DNA of 64,000 nucleotides from the NCBI GenBank assembly GCA_037957365.1, contig JARHVA010000081.1, positions 5,220,001 to 5,284,000 on the forward strand, read 5' to 3'. The notes under the pieces are model-generated. The model was not told the origin of the DNA. It worked only from the letters and a program-made list of their open reading frames with translations, and made no database searches. A program made the position numbers and the translations under genes. Numbering within the stretch: position 1 is the first letter of the stretch; every line of letters begins with the position of its first letter. Shown in pieces: positions 1 to 15,490 of this stretch. This DNA comes from Torreya grandis (lineage: Eukaryota; Streptophyta; Pinopsida; Cupressales; Taxaceae).

Positions 1-4773
<4,773 letters not shown>

Positions 4774-5099
4774 ATGTGTGTATGTACTATAAGATAAGAA
4801 CACATTATTGTGTGTGGATGTTTAGACTACTAATAGAGAGTGATTTGTATGTAGGCTAAACTACTTAGGATAAGCATTAGGTGTTGGGAATCCCATAACT
4901 ATTACCCCATACCTAGATACATTAATATCCATAATTATTTGTAGACAACATATCTATTCATGCTATGACTTCAAGTCTATCTTAATAACTTAGCTTTTAT
5001 TTGCATCAACAATAACTTAAACAATAAAATTTTACATCATTGAAAATAGATTGATGACTATAATCTTTAGGGAACTTAACATAACAATATTTGAGGTGT

Positions 5100-5104
5100 G
5101 TTAT
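5100..5104. repeat. Target-site duplication GTTAT, left copy of element A
   Basis: The five bases GTTAT immediately before the 5' LTR are repeated exactly at 10219-10223, immediately after the 3' LTR. This marks both outer ends of element A. Confidence 0.9.
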
Positions 5105-6668
5105 TGATCCAGAGTTCATTTTAGAAAAAGTTTTCAAGTTATGAATAAACCAATTTCACATTGTAGAGCTCGTCAAGAGATTTCTGATGCTTTTTGTGGT
5201 TTGCAAAATGGACACAGCATGCAAAAGTTATAGGCTACTCAAGTTTTGGTTTGACAGGGAAAAATGTGGTGTCATAAGATGACATGGCATAATGTGGACA
5301 TGCCAAGTGGACCAATCAGGGGACAACACATGGCAGTCAATGGAAGTCAAAATTTGGGTGACATTTATACAGATTGGACAATGCATTGTATTCAAATTAT
5401 ACGTTTTAAGCTAAGCTCGAAGACTGAGCCATATTCTAGTTTAAAATTGGCATATTTTCTAAATGTTGAATTTGAACCAATGAACCAATGCTAAACATTG
5501 AACTTGAACCAATGAACCTGTGCTAGTTAAGCACCTTGAACCCACCAAGCAAATTTGCCACATCATCCACCTTCGCCACACACAAATCGTGCAAAGACCA
5601 CGTGTTTACCCACATTCTCCAATGGCAGCCTAAAGTAGGCATTTAAGCTAAGTATTGTGCCTAAGTCTCCTCCAAAAGGGACATCAGCATTTGAAAAGAG
5701 GGCCACCAACCTTAATAAAGAATGACAATAGTCTTCAAACTCCCAATGTGGGACAAATGGATAAGTTCAAAGTGCCTAAATGGAAGGGATAAGACTTGAA
5801 CTTGTGACCTATCGTGTAAAAATAATAAGCTTTGACCACTTATGCCACGGGTTTCTAAGTCATGAGAAAAGCACTAATTTTTATTTAAACAAGACCATTC
5901 AACCGACTATGTAAGGAAAATCATAGACCAGTTTACTGTATTTGGTCATTTTGGAGCCCTTAGAAGCCAAATTAGATCTCGAAGTAAACTACAAATTTGT
6001 TTAGAATTCTGATACAATATGTGAAGTATATTTATTTGCCCATTTTGGATAATGGTTATTTCATTTTGAGCTATATAAGTTGCCAATTTTGATTTGGAGA
6101 AGCCTCTACGTGTGATTCAAGAAGGTGAAGGACGTGTTGAGTCAGCCAGGGTCTTTCGAAGGTCTAAAACACTATTATTGTAGAGAGATATAATATTTTG
6201 TTATTTTTATGTATTATTTTTGCTTGCAAATTTTAGAAATATTAATGGATCGATTCAATAAGAACCCAGGGACATAGGAATTCTAAAACCCGTAAACAAT
6301 TTCTATGTTTTGATCTTTGGATTCATTTTTTGCATTTCATTTTCAGTTAGATTGCAGATTATAATTCAGATTTAAATTAGAATGTAAAATTTAATGAATT
6401 GATCATTTACGAGAAATTGGATAAAATTGGGAATTTGGTAAAATCTGACGGTTTCAATGGAAAACTGATGTGATCTATTAATTCACCTTTATTTCAGTTT
6501 TGAAACTTGATTTGGATCAGATTTTAATCAGTTTTTAATCATTCCAACATCTTAAAAGTTGAGAAATTTTTGCTTCCAGTTTAGTATAAATTTTGGAGTT
6601 GAGAACTTAAGAGATCTTGGTAAACATTTTTAAAAAGTAGTGAAGTTCCTATTGGTGTTTACGGATCA
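5105..6668 (+). repeat. 5' LTR of element A
   Basis: 1564 bp, with ends TGATCC and GGATCA that are inverted copies of each other. It contains a short internal repeat based on TTGAACTTGAACCAATGAA (about 5465-5520) that has more copies in the 3' LTR, which explains most of the length difference. It retains a TATATAAG box at 6072-6079. Confidence 0.92.
6072..6079 (+). promoter_or_regulatory. Candidate TATA box in element A 5' LTR
   Basis: TATATAAG follows TTTTGAGC in the middle of the LTR. The matching place in the 3' LTR and in the tandem copies reads TATAGAAG, so only this copy keeps a standard box. That it drove LTR transcription is inferred from position. Confidence 0.45.
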
Positions 6669-6673
6669 AATTT

Positions 6674-6685
6674 TGGTATCAGAGC
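6674..6685 (+). other. Primer-binding site of element A (initiator tRNA-Met)
   Basis: TGGTATCAGAGC, five bases after the LTR, is a perfect match to the classic plant primer site complementary to the 3' end of initiator tRNA-Met. Confidence 0.92.
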
Positions 6686-6791
6686 ACTTAAGAAAGCAGG
6701 GATAGCTTCTGAATTATGATTTGATAGTTGTTTTCAGTTTATTGGTTATCCATATCACTTGATTAGATTGCAGTGTGCAGTTGTGGAATCA

Positions 6792-7022
6792 ATGTGTTTA
6801 CAAGAAACAATGGGCAAGTTGTCACATAAATCCAAGATGGAAGAGCTTGAAGCCATCAACACTCAGATCCAGGATGAGAATGCATTCCTGAGATGCAAGC
6901 TCTATTCCCTTGAAGAACAAATTGCAAGTTTAAAATCAGAGATTGAATCTAAGGATGAGCTTTTGATCAAATTGCAGTGTGGTGAACCAAAGAAGGCCAT
7001 ACCTTCCACTTCAGAAGCATAG
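6792..7022 (+). CDS. Short coiled-coil N-terminal part of element A gag-like protein
   Basis: The open frame can be read from TTG at 6759, but the first ATG is at 6792, giving 76 residues. It is rich in Glu, Lys and Leu with heptad-like spacing (for example LEAINTQIQDENAFLRCKL and LEEQIASLKSEIESKDELL), so it probably forms a coiled coil used in self-association. It ends at a TAG three bases before the next ATG, and the following G-patch ORF is in the same frame. The two were therefore probably one gag-like protein split by a nonsense change. No homologous family is recognised for this part. Confidence 0.55.
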   Translation: MCLQETMGKLSHKSKMEELEAINTQIQDENAFLRCKLYSLEEQIASLKSEIESKDELLIKLQCGEPKKAIPSTSEA

Positions 7023-7025
7023 ACT

Positions 7026-7832
7026 ATGACTGAATGCATTGTAAGTTATTCACCACATAATTCATCTACTTCTTCTTTCCATTCAGATTTGGATTCAAGT
7101 AATGATGCTTTTGGTAGTTTTCAACAACACACTAAGGGTATAAGATCCAAATTGTTGAAGAAAATGGGATTTAATGGAAGAGGTATTGGTCGAGATGGAC
7201 AAGGAATTATTAACCCAATACAGGTAGAGCATAGATCTCTTCATGCAAGTTTGGGTTACACTAGTGAGCAAGTGGAAATTGGAGAAACTACCTCCATGGC
7301 TAAAGGAAGACAAGATTCTAATAGCAAAGGATTGAGGCCACTAGTAGAGCATGTACGGTGTAAGAAGGAAGGTAGAAGAGGTATTGAGATTCCACCTCCT
7401 AGTTCCTACACTAAAGCTAGCACTAAATCTTCTGATCCACTTTTTATGTTTAAGAAATTTGGATTTAACATTCAGACGATAATGCAATCATTTCCATGCA
7501 TGTTTTGTGGGTTGCATAACCACAGTGTTGCATTTTTTTGGAAGAGGCATGCTATGATTAAGTATATTTCAGGTTTTAAATACCACTCTCGTCATGGAAA
7601 AGCGAGAAGAGGTAAAAGGGAGACCTCACCTAAGAAGGTTTTATGCACTCATTACAATATGAGTGGACATCAGATTGATCATTATTTTAAACTTCAATCA
7701 TCTTCTCATTATAAACCTGGTAAAACTAAGATGATTTATCAACTTTTTAATAATGTCAATGAAGTTAAATCAATCCATAATGATGTTAAGGAATCCACTA
7801 AGGAAATCAAGTTAACTAGGCAGAAAATTTGA
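7026..7832 (+). CDS. G-patch and zinc-knuckle protein of element A (gag-like)
   Basis: 268 residues. Residues about 41-80 form a G-patch, the glycine-rich RNA-binding fold, with the spaced core MGFNGRGIGRDGQGI followed by NPI. Residues 158-171 fit a CCHC zinc knuckle (C158, C161, H166) but Phe stands where the last Cys should be. Residues 207-220 fit a second knuckle (C207, H215) with Tyr at both other Cys positions. A basic stretch KARRGKRE lies between them. This suggests a nucleic-acid-binding capsid-type protein. G-patch domains are known in some plant gypsy polyproteins and in betaretroviral protease regions; here the domain lies upstream of the knuckles with no protease seen. The damaged knuckles suggest the copy is dead although the frame is open. 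Confidence 0.7.
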   Translation: MTECIVSYSPHNSSTSSFHSDLDSSNDAFGSFQQHTKGIRSKLLKKMGFNGRGIGRDGQGIINPIQVEHRSLHASLGYTSEQVEIGETTSMAKGRQDSNSKGLRPLVEHVRCKKEGRRGIEIPPPSSYTKASTKSSDPLFMFKKFGFNIQTIMQSFPCMFCGLHNHSVAFFWKRHAMIKYISGFKYHSRHGKARRGKRETSPKKVLCTHYNMSGHQIDHYFKLQSSSHYKPGKTKMIYQLFNNVNEVKSIHNDVKESTKEIKLTRQKI

Positions 7833-8594
7833 TTAAGTGGATTAATAATGCACTTATTTTTCAAAGTATTGTTAAGAATTCTGTTAAGGGAAAGAACAAG
7901 CTTTGATGATACATTAGTAGAGTTTTTGAGAACACTTCGAGATAGGTTCATCATTCGAAGTATTTCAATTCTCAAATTGAATAGCTCTATGTTTTGGGAT
8001 CTCTTGTTTATGTTGAGTGATTTGTCTATAGGACTTGAACTCATTTGATCAGTTGGAGATAATAGCAGAATGCATGTTGTGGGTTGAGTTAATTCCTTAC
8101 AACACTTTCTCATATTGAACTACTATTCTTAGAAAGTATCTATGGATGTATAGATGCATTGTAAGACCCTATGGGCATGTTTGGATGTTAGGCAATATAC
8201 ACTTTGTGTTGTTTGCATTTGCTTAGCATATAAGTCCCATACTAGGGCATTGTATTGCAACATGTCCACAACATTTATTGTATGTTGTCAGCATTACGAA
8301 ACTTTTTTTGTAGTTACATTGGGAATTGTTTTAGTTTATTGACAATTCACCGCTTTATAGGATGTGACATGGGCAAACAATTTTGGTATGTTGTGATCAA
8401 TTTATTGGCAGTTACAGATTCCTTTACTCATGCCATGTGTAGGCATTTTTAGTTGAGTTTTGAATAATTTATTTTGCCAATATTTATCTCTTTTTTATGA
8501 TTGGATTCTATGTGATGTGATGTAGTAGACCAGTTATAAGATTTCAGGTGATAGTCGACTTTTGGAGACCAAAAGCCTCTTTTGTAGGGAGGTT
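7833..8594 (+). other. Non-coding 3' part of element A interior
   Basis: About 760 bp between the G-patch ORF and the 3' LTR. Small open frames exist (for example 7848-8048) but they show no motif and look accidental. No pol remnant was found. It ends with the purine tract. Confidence 0.55.
8586..8592 (+). other. Polypurine tract of element A
   Basis: AGGGAGG followed by TT immediately precedes the TGATCC start of the 3' LTR. This is the expected site of plus-strand priming. It resembles the tract of element B at 24647-24659. Confidence 0.7.
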
Positions 8595-10218
8595 TGATCC
8601 ATAGTTTAGTTTGAAAAAAGTTTCCAAGTTATGACTAAACTAGTTTCACAGTGTAGAGCTCGTCGAGATATTTCTAACACTTTTCATGGTTTGCAAAATA
8701 AACACCATATACAAAAGTTATAGGCCACTGAAGTTTTGGTTTGATAGGGAAAAATGTGGTGTCATAAGATGACATGGTGCAATGTGGACATGGCAAGTGG
8801 ACCAATCAAGTGGTGACACATGGCAGTCAATAGAAGTCAAAAAAATTGGGTGATGATTGTACGAATTGGACAATGCATTGTATTCAAATTGTACGTTTTA
8901 AGCTAAGCTCAAAGATTGAGCCATATTTCGGTTCAAAGTTGGCATATTTGCTAAACGTTGAACTTGAGCCAATGAGCCAATGTTAAACGTTGAACTTGAA
9001 CCAATGAACTAAACTAATGAACCAATGCTAAATGTTGAACTTGAACTAATGAACCGAACCAATGAACCCGTGCTAGTTAAGCGCCTTGAACCCACCAAGC
9101 AAATCTGCCACATCATCCACCTTCGCCACACATAAACTGTGCAAAGACCATGTGTTTACCCACATTCTCCAAAAGTAGCCTAAATTAGGCATTTAAACTA
9201 AGTCTTTCACCTAAGTCTCCTCCAAAATGGATGTCGGCATTTGAAAAGGGGGCCGCCAACCTTAATAAAGAATGAAAACAGTTTTCAAACTCCCACTGTA
9301 GGACAAATGGATAAGTTCAAAGCACCTAAATGGAAGGGATAAGACTTGAACTTGTGACCCGTCGTGTAAAAGTGATAAGATTTGACCGCTTATTCCATGG
9401 GTTTCTAAGTGATGAGAAAGGCATGAATTTGTATTTAAACAAGGCCATTCAGCCGACTGTGTAAGGAAAATTATAGACCAGTTTACTATATTTGGTCATT
9501 TTGGAGCCCTTAGAGGCCGAATCAGAGCTCAAAGTAAACTACAAACTTATTTATAATTCTGATACACTCTATGAAGTATATTTATTTGCCCATTTTGGAG
9601 AATTGGTGATTCCATTTTGAGCTATAGAAGTTTCCAATTTTGATTTGGAGAAGCCTCTGCATGTGATTCAGGAAGGTGAAGGACGTGTTGAGTTAGCTAA
9701 GGTCTTTTGAAGGTCTAAAAAACTATTATTGTAGAGAGATATGATATTTTTTTGTTTTTAAGTATTATTTTTGCTTTCAAATTTTAGCAACATTAATGGA
9801 TCGGTTCGATAAGAACCCAGGGACGTAGGAATTTCGAACCCCGTAAACAATTTATATGTTTAGATCTTTGGATTCATTTTTTGTATTTCATTTTAGTTAA
9901 ATTGTGGATTATAATTTATATTTAAATCAGAATGCAAAATTTAATGAATTGATCATTTACGGGAAATTGGATAAAATTGGGAATTTGGTAAAATCTGACG
10001 GTTTCAATGGAAAACTGATGTGATCTATCAATTCACTTTTATTTCAGTTTTGAAACTTGATTTGGATCAGATTTTAATCAGTTTTCAATCATTCCAACAT
10101 CTTAAAAGTTGAGAAATTTCCACTTCTAGTTCAGTATAAATTTTGAAATTGAGAACTTAAGAGATCTTGGTAAACATTTTTAAAAAGTAGTGAAGTTCCT
10201 ACTAGTGTTTACGGATTA
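8595..10218 (+). repeat. 3' LTR of element A
   Basis: 1624 bp, starting TGATCC and ending GGATTA (one change from GGATCA). Differences from the 5' LTR include extra copies of the short TTGAACTTGAACCAATGAA-type repeat around 8950-9070 and TATAGAAG in place of the TATA box (9623-9630). Its last ~790 bp form the start of the adjoining tandem array. Confidence 0.9.
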
Positions 10219-11960
10219 GTTATTAAGAATAAAAATAACTGGTGTTTAATAGACCAGATGTAATTCTTATCATATGTATTTAAACAAGGCCATTCAGCCG
10301 ACTGTTTAAGAAAAATTATATACCAGTTTATTGTATTTGGTCATTTTGGAGCCCTTAGAGGCCGAATCAGAGCTCGGAGTAAACTACAAACTTGTTTATA
10401 ATTCTGATACACTCTATGAAGTTTATTTATTTTCCCATTTTGTAGAATTGGTTATTCCATTTTGAGCTATAGAAGTTTCCAATTTTGATTTGGAGAAGCC
10501 TCTGCGTGTGATTCAGGAAGGTGAAGGATGTGTTGAGTCAGCCAAGGTCTTTCGAAGGTCTGAAACACTATTATTGTAGAGAGATATGATATTTTGTTGT
10601 TTTTAAGTATTATTTTTACTTTCAAATTTTAGCAACATTAATGGATCGGTTTGATAAGAACCCGGGGACGTAGGAATTATGAACCCCGTAAACAATTTCT
10701 ATGTTTAGATCTTTGGATTCATTTTTTGCATTTCATTTTCAGTTAAATTGCAGATTATAATTTAAATTTAAATCAAAATGCAAAATTTAATGAATTGATC
10801 ATTTATGGGAAATTGGATAAAATTGGGAATTTGGTAAAATCTGACAGTTTCAATGAAAAATTGATGTGATCTATCAATTCACCTTTATTTCAATTTTGAA
10901 ACTTGATTTGGATCAAATTTTAATCAATTTTTAATCATTCTAACATCTTAAAAGTTGAGAAATTTCCGCTGCGAGTTCAGTATAAATTTTGGAATTGAGA
11001 ACTTAAGAGATCTTGGTAAACATTTCTAAAAAGTAGTGAAGTTCCTACTGGTGTTTACGGATCCATTATTAAGAATAAAAATAGCTAGTGTTTAATAGAC
11101 CAAATGTAATTCTTATCTTATGTATTTAAACAAGGCCATTCAACCAATTGTGTAAGGAAAATTATAGACCAATTTACTGTATTTGGTCATTTTGGAGCCC
11201 TTAGAGGCCGAATCAGAGCTCGAAGTAAACTACAGACTTGTTTATAATTCTAATACACTCTATGAGTATATTTATTTGGCCATTTTATAGAATTGGTGAT
11301 TCTATTTTGAGCTATAGAAGTTTCCAATTTTGATTTGGAGAAGCCTCTGCATGTGATTCGGGAAGGTGAAGGACGTGTTGAGTCAGCCAAGGTCTTTCAA
11401 AGGTCTGAAACACTATTATTGTAGAGAGATATGATATTTTTTTTTTAAGTATTATTTTTGCTTTCAAATTTTAGCAACATTAATGGATCGGTTTGATAAG
11501 AACTCGGAGACGTAGGAATTTTGAACCCTGTAAACAATTTCTGTGTTTAGATATTTGGATTCATTTTTTGCATTCCATTTTTAGTTAAATTATGGATTAT
11601 AATATAGATTTAAATAAGAATGCAAAATTTAATGAATTGATCATTTATGGTAAATTGGATAAAATTGGGAATTTGGTAAAATCTAACGGTTTTAATGGAA
11701 AACTGATGTGATCTATCAATTCACCTTTATTTCAGTTTTGAAACTTGATTTGGATCAGATTTTAATCATTTTTTAATAATTACATCTTAAAATTTGAAAA
11801 ATTTCTGCTTCCAATTTAGTATAAATTTTGGAATTGAGAACTTAAGTGATCTTGGTAAAATTTTCTAAAAATTAGTGAAGTTCCTACTGGTGTTTATGGA
11901 TCAGTTATTAAGAATTAAAAAAACTGGTGTTTAATAGACCAAATGTAATTCTTATCTTAT
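9431..11960 (+). repeat. Three tandem copies of an ~845-bp unit spanning the LTR/host junction
   Basis: Units run 9431-10275, 10276-11121 and 11122-11960. Each starts GTATTTAAACAAGGCCATTC, runs to the LTR end (GGATTA, GGATCCA, GGATCA), then carries about 57 bp of flank starting (GT)TATTAAGAAT and including TTTAATAGACCA. The unit therefore crosses the 3' boundary of element A and includes the target duplication. Copies 2 and 3 resemble the 3' LTR, not the 5' LTR, at the mutated TATA box. The array must have formed after insertion of A, probably by duplication at a short shared GT or TGT at the breakpoint. Confidence 0.93.
10219..10223. repeat. Target-site duplication GTTAT, right copy of element A
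   Basis: This is an exact copy of 5100-5104 and lies directly after the 3' LTR. Further copies recur at the same position in the tandem units (GTTAT at 11903-11907; changed in the middle unit). Confidence 0.9.
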
Positions 11961-12044
11961 GTGTTGGGTGTTTAATATCCTAAATGTAATTCATATTTTA
12001 TGGCTTGGATATAATTCACCATGGTTTTTGTTGCTACAATGTCT

Positions 12045-13560
12045 AGTATTAGGTCACCAATTTACATAAAATTTTGGAATAATATAACCATTAATCTCCA
12101 TACATACACATATCACTTTGTGGTGGCATTTTGGTAAACAGTAACCTACACCTATTTAAGGTGGTTTATATTGTGAGGAGCTTCCCTTAATCTTAAAATA
12201 AAGGGGCCATTTTGTAGATTTTATAACACAAATTTATCCACCACATCTAGTTTTATTTTAGGTAAAATATCATGTAACATAAACTCATGTTTCATCTTCA
12301 TTCACAAGACTATCCATATCTTTTGTCTATGTTGGTTTTGCATATCTCCTCAAAGGAAACCATGCATTATTTCATTAAACTCAATCCAACAACATCTAGC
12401 TATCTTATTTATTCCTCTGTCTTCCATCCTTTTTGTATCCTTTTAATCTCAACCCATTCTCCACATGAAACATAAATGTTTTAAATCATAACATAAGGTG
12501 TTTCATTCTTTGAGTCTAGCTCAAAAATATGTTTAGATGTGTACTCTACTAGCTCTACATAATTTTGCATTCTACAAGCAATAAGCAAATACGTCCACAT
12601 TTTAGCATGAAGTTTTATTTGCATTTTTTTAATAAAGTTATTTGCCTCATCTAGATTACCAACATGACCAAGAATGTCAACCATCCAGGTATAATGCTCC
12701 ATTGAGGGTGGGATGTGATGATTATTAGTCATGTAGTTGAAGTGTTGGTAGTCTTCATCCACCTTACCTACATGACTTCAAGAATACAAGAACTAACAAA
12801 GGTTACTCTATCTGGGTTCATGCCAAATTTATTAATTTTTATAAATAGATTAATTACTCCATTGCCACAACCATGAATATAAAACCCTTTGATCATCATA
12901 CCAAATAATTTCCATGTTTTAGTATGCTCCCACATTTAGCATACATGTTGATCAAGGCATTCAACACAAATGTATATGACTGAAATCCAATTATAATTAT
13001 ATTTTTTTGGATCTCCCTACCATTATCTAAAGCTACCAAGATAGGACATGATGGAAGAACACTAACAAAGGTATTTGAATATGGGCTCACTTGAAAAAAT
13101 ATTTTTCCCAAACAAGTTGATCACCTCATCACTATGGAAATTTTGTTTCAATCCTAAAATCATTATCATCTATGAGAACACATCTCTTTGATGTGTTTAT
13201 TTAAAGATTTTAAGAGCCTCATCAACAAACCAATTCTGTATATATCTCACAATCATAGTTTTTTAGAAGACATATCTTTGAGGCTTTGATCAAAAGAGTT
13301 TCAATGCTTTATAAATAAGTCCTTTATAAGCATATCTTTCAACCATTTCATTTCTTGAAACTAGATTTGGTTGATAAATTTTCTCAAAATAATTTTTTGC
13401 CTTTTCTACATTCTCACATATGTATCTACAAGGGAACTCATTATAAGGGTGTCAAAATTCAATTATTAGATTATTTTAGCCTCCATGAAGCCCAAAACAA
13501 AGGGCAATTAAAGAAAATGAAAGGAGAACTAGACTTGGTACCATATAAGGTTGATTTCAT
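12045..13560 (-). pseudogene. Decayed PLS-class PPR gene with E and DYW-like C-terminus
   Basis: Read on the minus strand, the pieces follow the order of an organelle RNA-editing PPR protein. They show repeat units with ENVEKAKNYFEKI, MVERYAYKGLIYKALKLF, MIVRYIQNWFVDEALKIF and NALINMYAKCGSI. The E region follows, with MVDILGHVGNLDEANNFI and TYLLIACRMQN, then NIYVSCGEW and CCWIEFNEIMHGF of the E+ motif. Weaker similarity to the start of a DYW domain (FMLHDILP) continues to about 12045. Such proteins are nuclear-encoded and edit C to U in plastid or mitochondrial RNA. Stops and frameshifts are scattered throughout, and the N-terminal repeats are missing. The region is a fossil with boundaries uncertain by ~50 bp. 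It sits between element A's array and the copia relic. Confidence 0.85.
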
Positions 13561-13639
13561 TGATAATATTATTGGTATATATGTACTCCATGAAGAAAAC
13601 CCATGTTAATTTATGACAAAACTATTTTAGATCCATTTA

Positions 13640-13728
13640 AGAAATCCAAAATAAATTGCATTAACTGAATTGAGAAAAGCACTATTGGTGACTTCTTGAA
13701 TAACTAAGATTAATTAATTATTCTAAAA
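13640..13728 (-). repeat. 3' LTR of the copia relic, internally deleted
   Basis: Matches both ends of the 5' LTR (AAATCCAAAATAAATT at one end, AATAACTAAGATTAATTAATT at the other) but lacks about 130 bp in the middle. The deletion removes the TATA-box region. The adjoining AAGAGTAGAA on the minus strand (13729-13739) may be the purine tract. Confidence 0.75.
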
Positions 13729-13979
13729 TTCTACTCTTAATTGATCATATCTTGAAGAGAAGAAGAGAGAGAATTCTTGAATGCCTTAAATTTATCACAT
13801 GCAAGTGACTTTGTGAAGACATCTACACATTGATCCTGAGTGGGGCAACACTAGGGTTATATTTTATGTTGTTGAATATGTTTGTGTATGAAATGAATCT
13901 GAACCTCTATATGCTTGGTTCTCTCATGAAACACTGGATTGAGAACAAAATGTAGAATGCCCTAATTGTCATAATTCAA

Positions 13980-14279
13980 AAATATAGGTTAAGTCTATGG
14001 AACTCTAAGTCCTAAAAGAATGCGATGTATCTATATCGATTCACAAATAGCTCCTATTATAAAATTATATTATACCTCTATGGAAGATCTAGAAACACAA
14101 TTTTTCTTCTTACTTCCCCATGAAATCAGACTAGATTTTAGAAAGAATACAAATCTAGAAGTGGATTTCCTATCATCAATAGAAGTTGCATGATTTGAAT
14201 TTGTGTATCCTTTCAATAATAACTTATCATTCTTCTTGTACTCTAGGCCATACTCAATTTTACCTTTGATGTATCTCAA
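13980..14279 (-). pseudogene. Copia RNase H fragment
   Basis: Contains MRYIKGKIEYGLEY, the segment SIDDRKSTSRFVFFL and SLISWGSKKKN, typical of copia RNase H1. In the family's catalytic segment after GYT the expected aspartates are replaced by asparagines (GYTNSNHA). This would abolish metal binding. The C-terminal end after SSIEV is out of frame and fades toward 13980. Confidence 0.75.
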
Positions 14280-14399
14280 TACCCACTTTACTACTTTCTA
14301 ATGTGCCACCTTTGGTTCCTACATGAACTGAGAAAGATAGTTTATAGCATATCTAATATCTGGCCTAGTATATGTCTTGTAAATGAGAATCCAAATCAA

Positions 14400-15190
14400 C
14401 TATCGATAGAGATTTGTATTTACTTCTGGTGATGGATCTGTATGAGATAACTGAAGTCTTGTCTCTATAGGTGTTGAAATAGGATTGTAGTCCATCATCC
14501 TAAGTTTCTCAATTAATGTATTGGTATACTTCATATGTGAAAAAAATATATAATGTTCTTTCTGCCATACCTCCAAACCAAGACAATAGTGTAGTAGCCC
14601 AAGATCTGTCATGTCAAATGATCACTTGAGATCATTCTTAGTTGAATTGATCATCTTCATTACGCTACCAATGATGAATAAATTGTCTACATAAAATAAT
14701 CACTATAACAACCTTCCCCCCATGATCTTTGAGGTAGAGGTTAGGATCATATGGACTCTTATTGAATCCATGTTGTATGAGATGTTCATCAATCTTGATG
14801 TACCAAGCTTGGGAAACCTATTTTAGCCCATAGAGAGACTTGATAAGCCTACACACTTTTTGTTCTTGATTAGGTACCATAAATACTTTAGGTTGAGTCA
14901 TATAGACTTCCTCTTTCAAATATCCATTAAGAAAGGAACTTTTTACATCCATTTGATGGACTTTTCACCCAAACTATGTAGCCATAGCAAAAACCACTCT
15001 GATAGTCTTTATCTTAGCTATGGGAGCAAAAGCCTCCTCATAGTCAATGCATTTTTTCTAAGCATACCCTTTTGCAACAAGCATTGCCTTATACTTATCA
15101 ATACTACCATTTGTATCCAATAATTTTATTCCCTAGTGGAAGATCAACAAGCTACCAAAAGTTATTTTTTATTAATGACTAATATTTTAC
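14400..15190 (-). pseudogene. Copia reverse transcriptase fragments
   Basis: The minus strand shows PLGNKIIG near 15.15 kb. Near 14.8 kb it shows SLYGLK, then AWYIKIDEHLIQHGF and PYDPNLYLK. The catalytic segment at 14682-14693 reads YVDN, so the second of the two catalytic aspartates is lost. It continues with DLGLLHYCLGLEV and ISTPIETRLQL toward RNase H. Several stops and frame changes break it. RT copies element RNA into DNA; this copy cannot. Confidence 0.8.
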
Positions 15191-15490
15191 ATCTATGGCA
15201 TCTTTCCAAGGTATAGACTATAGGTCTTTTGTAGAGGGCTCATATGTTTCTTGCACAATGCTCATAAGGGCCATATTGACCTCTTCTTGAGCCATAATTT
15301 GAGTCCTTGGTCTTGAAGTGTATGTATCTATTACTCTATTCAAGTTAGAATCTCGTATAGTACTTGTATACCACTTGGGCATACATTGAACTGTAGGTGG
15401 TGGTGATGGAAGTCCTATTTGACTATCTTCCTATTCACTTTCACCATCACTATCTAAAAATATTGCAAGACTTTTATATGTATCATTTTC

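Larger units (their letters stand above)
5105..10218 (+). mobile_element. Element A: non-autonomous LTR retrotransposon encoding a G-patch protein
   Basis: Two long direct repeats (5105-6668 and 8595-10218) begin TGATCC and end GGATCA or GGATTA. They enclose a 1.9-kb internal region and are flanked by the duplication GTTAT. A perfect 12-base initiator tRNA-Met primer site lies five bases after the 5' LTR, and a purine tract lies just before the 3' LTR. The internal region codes only for a coiled-coil segment and a G-patch/zinc-knuckle protein. No protease, reverse transcriptase or integrase motif is visible, so enzymes would have to come from another element. Its ends and purine tract resemble those of gypsy element B at 19547. 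Confidence 0.92.

Noticed and set aside
7848..8452. Short open frames after the G-patch ORF
   Set aside because: No motif was seen, and they overlap each other and the opposite strand. I treat them as non-coding element interior.
13355..13609. 84-residue plus-strand open frame
   Set aside because: It lies opposite the PPR pseudogene, whose minus-strand reading explains the sequence better.
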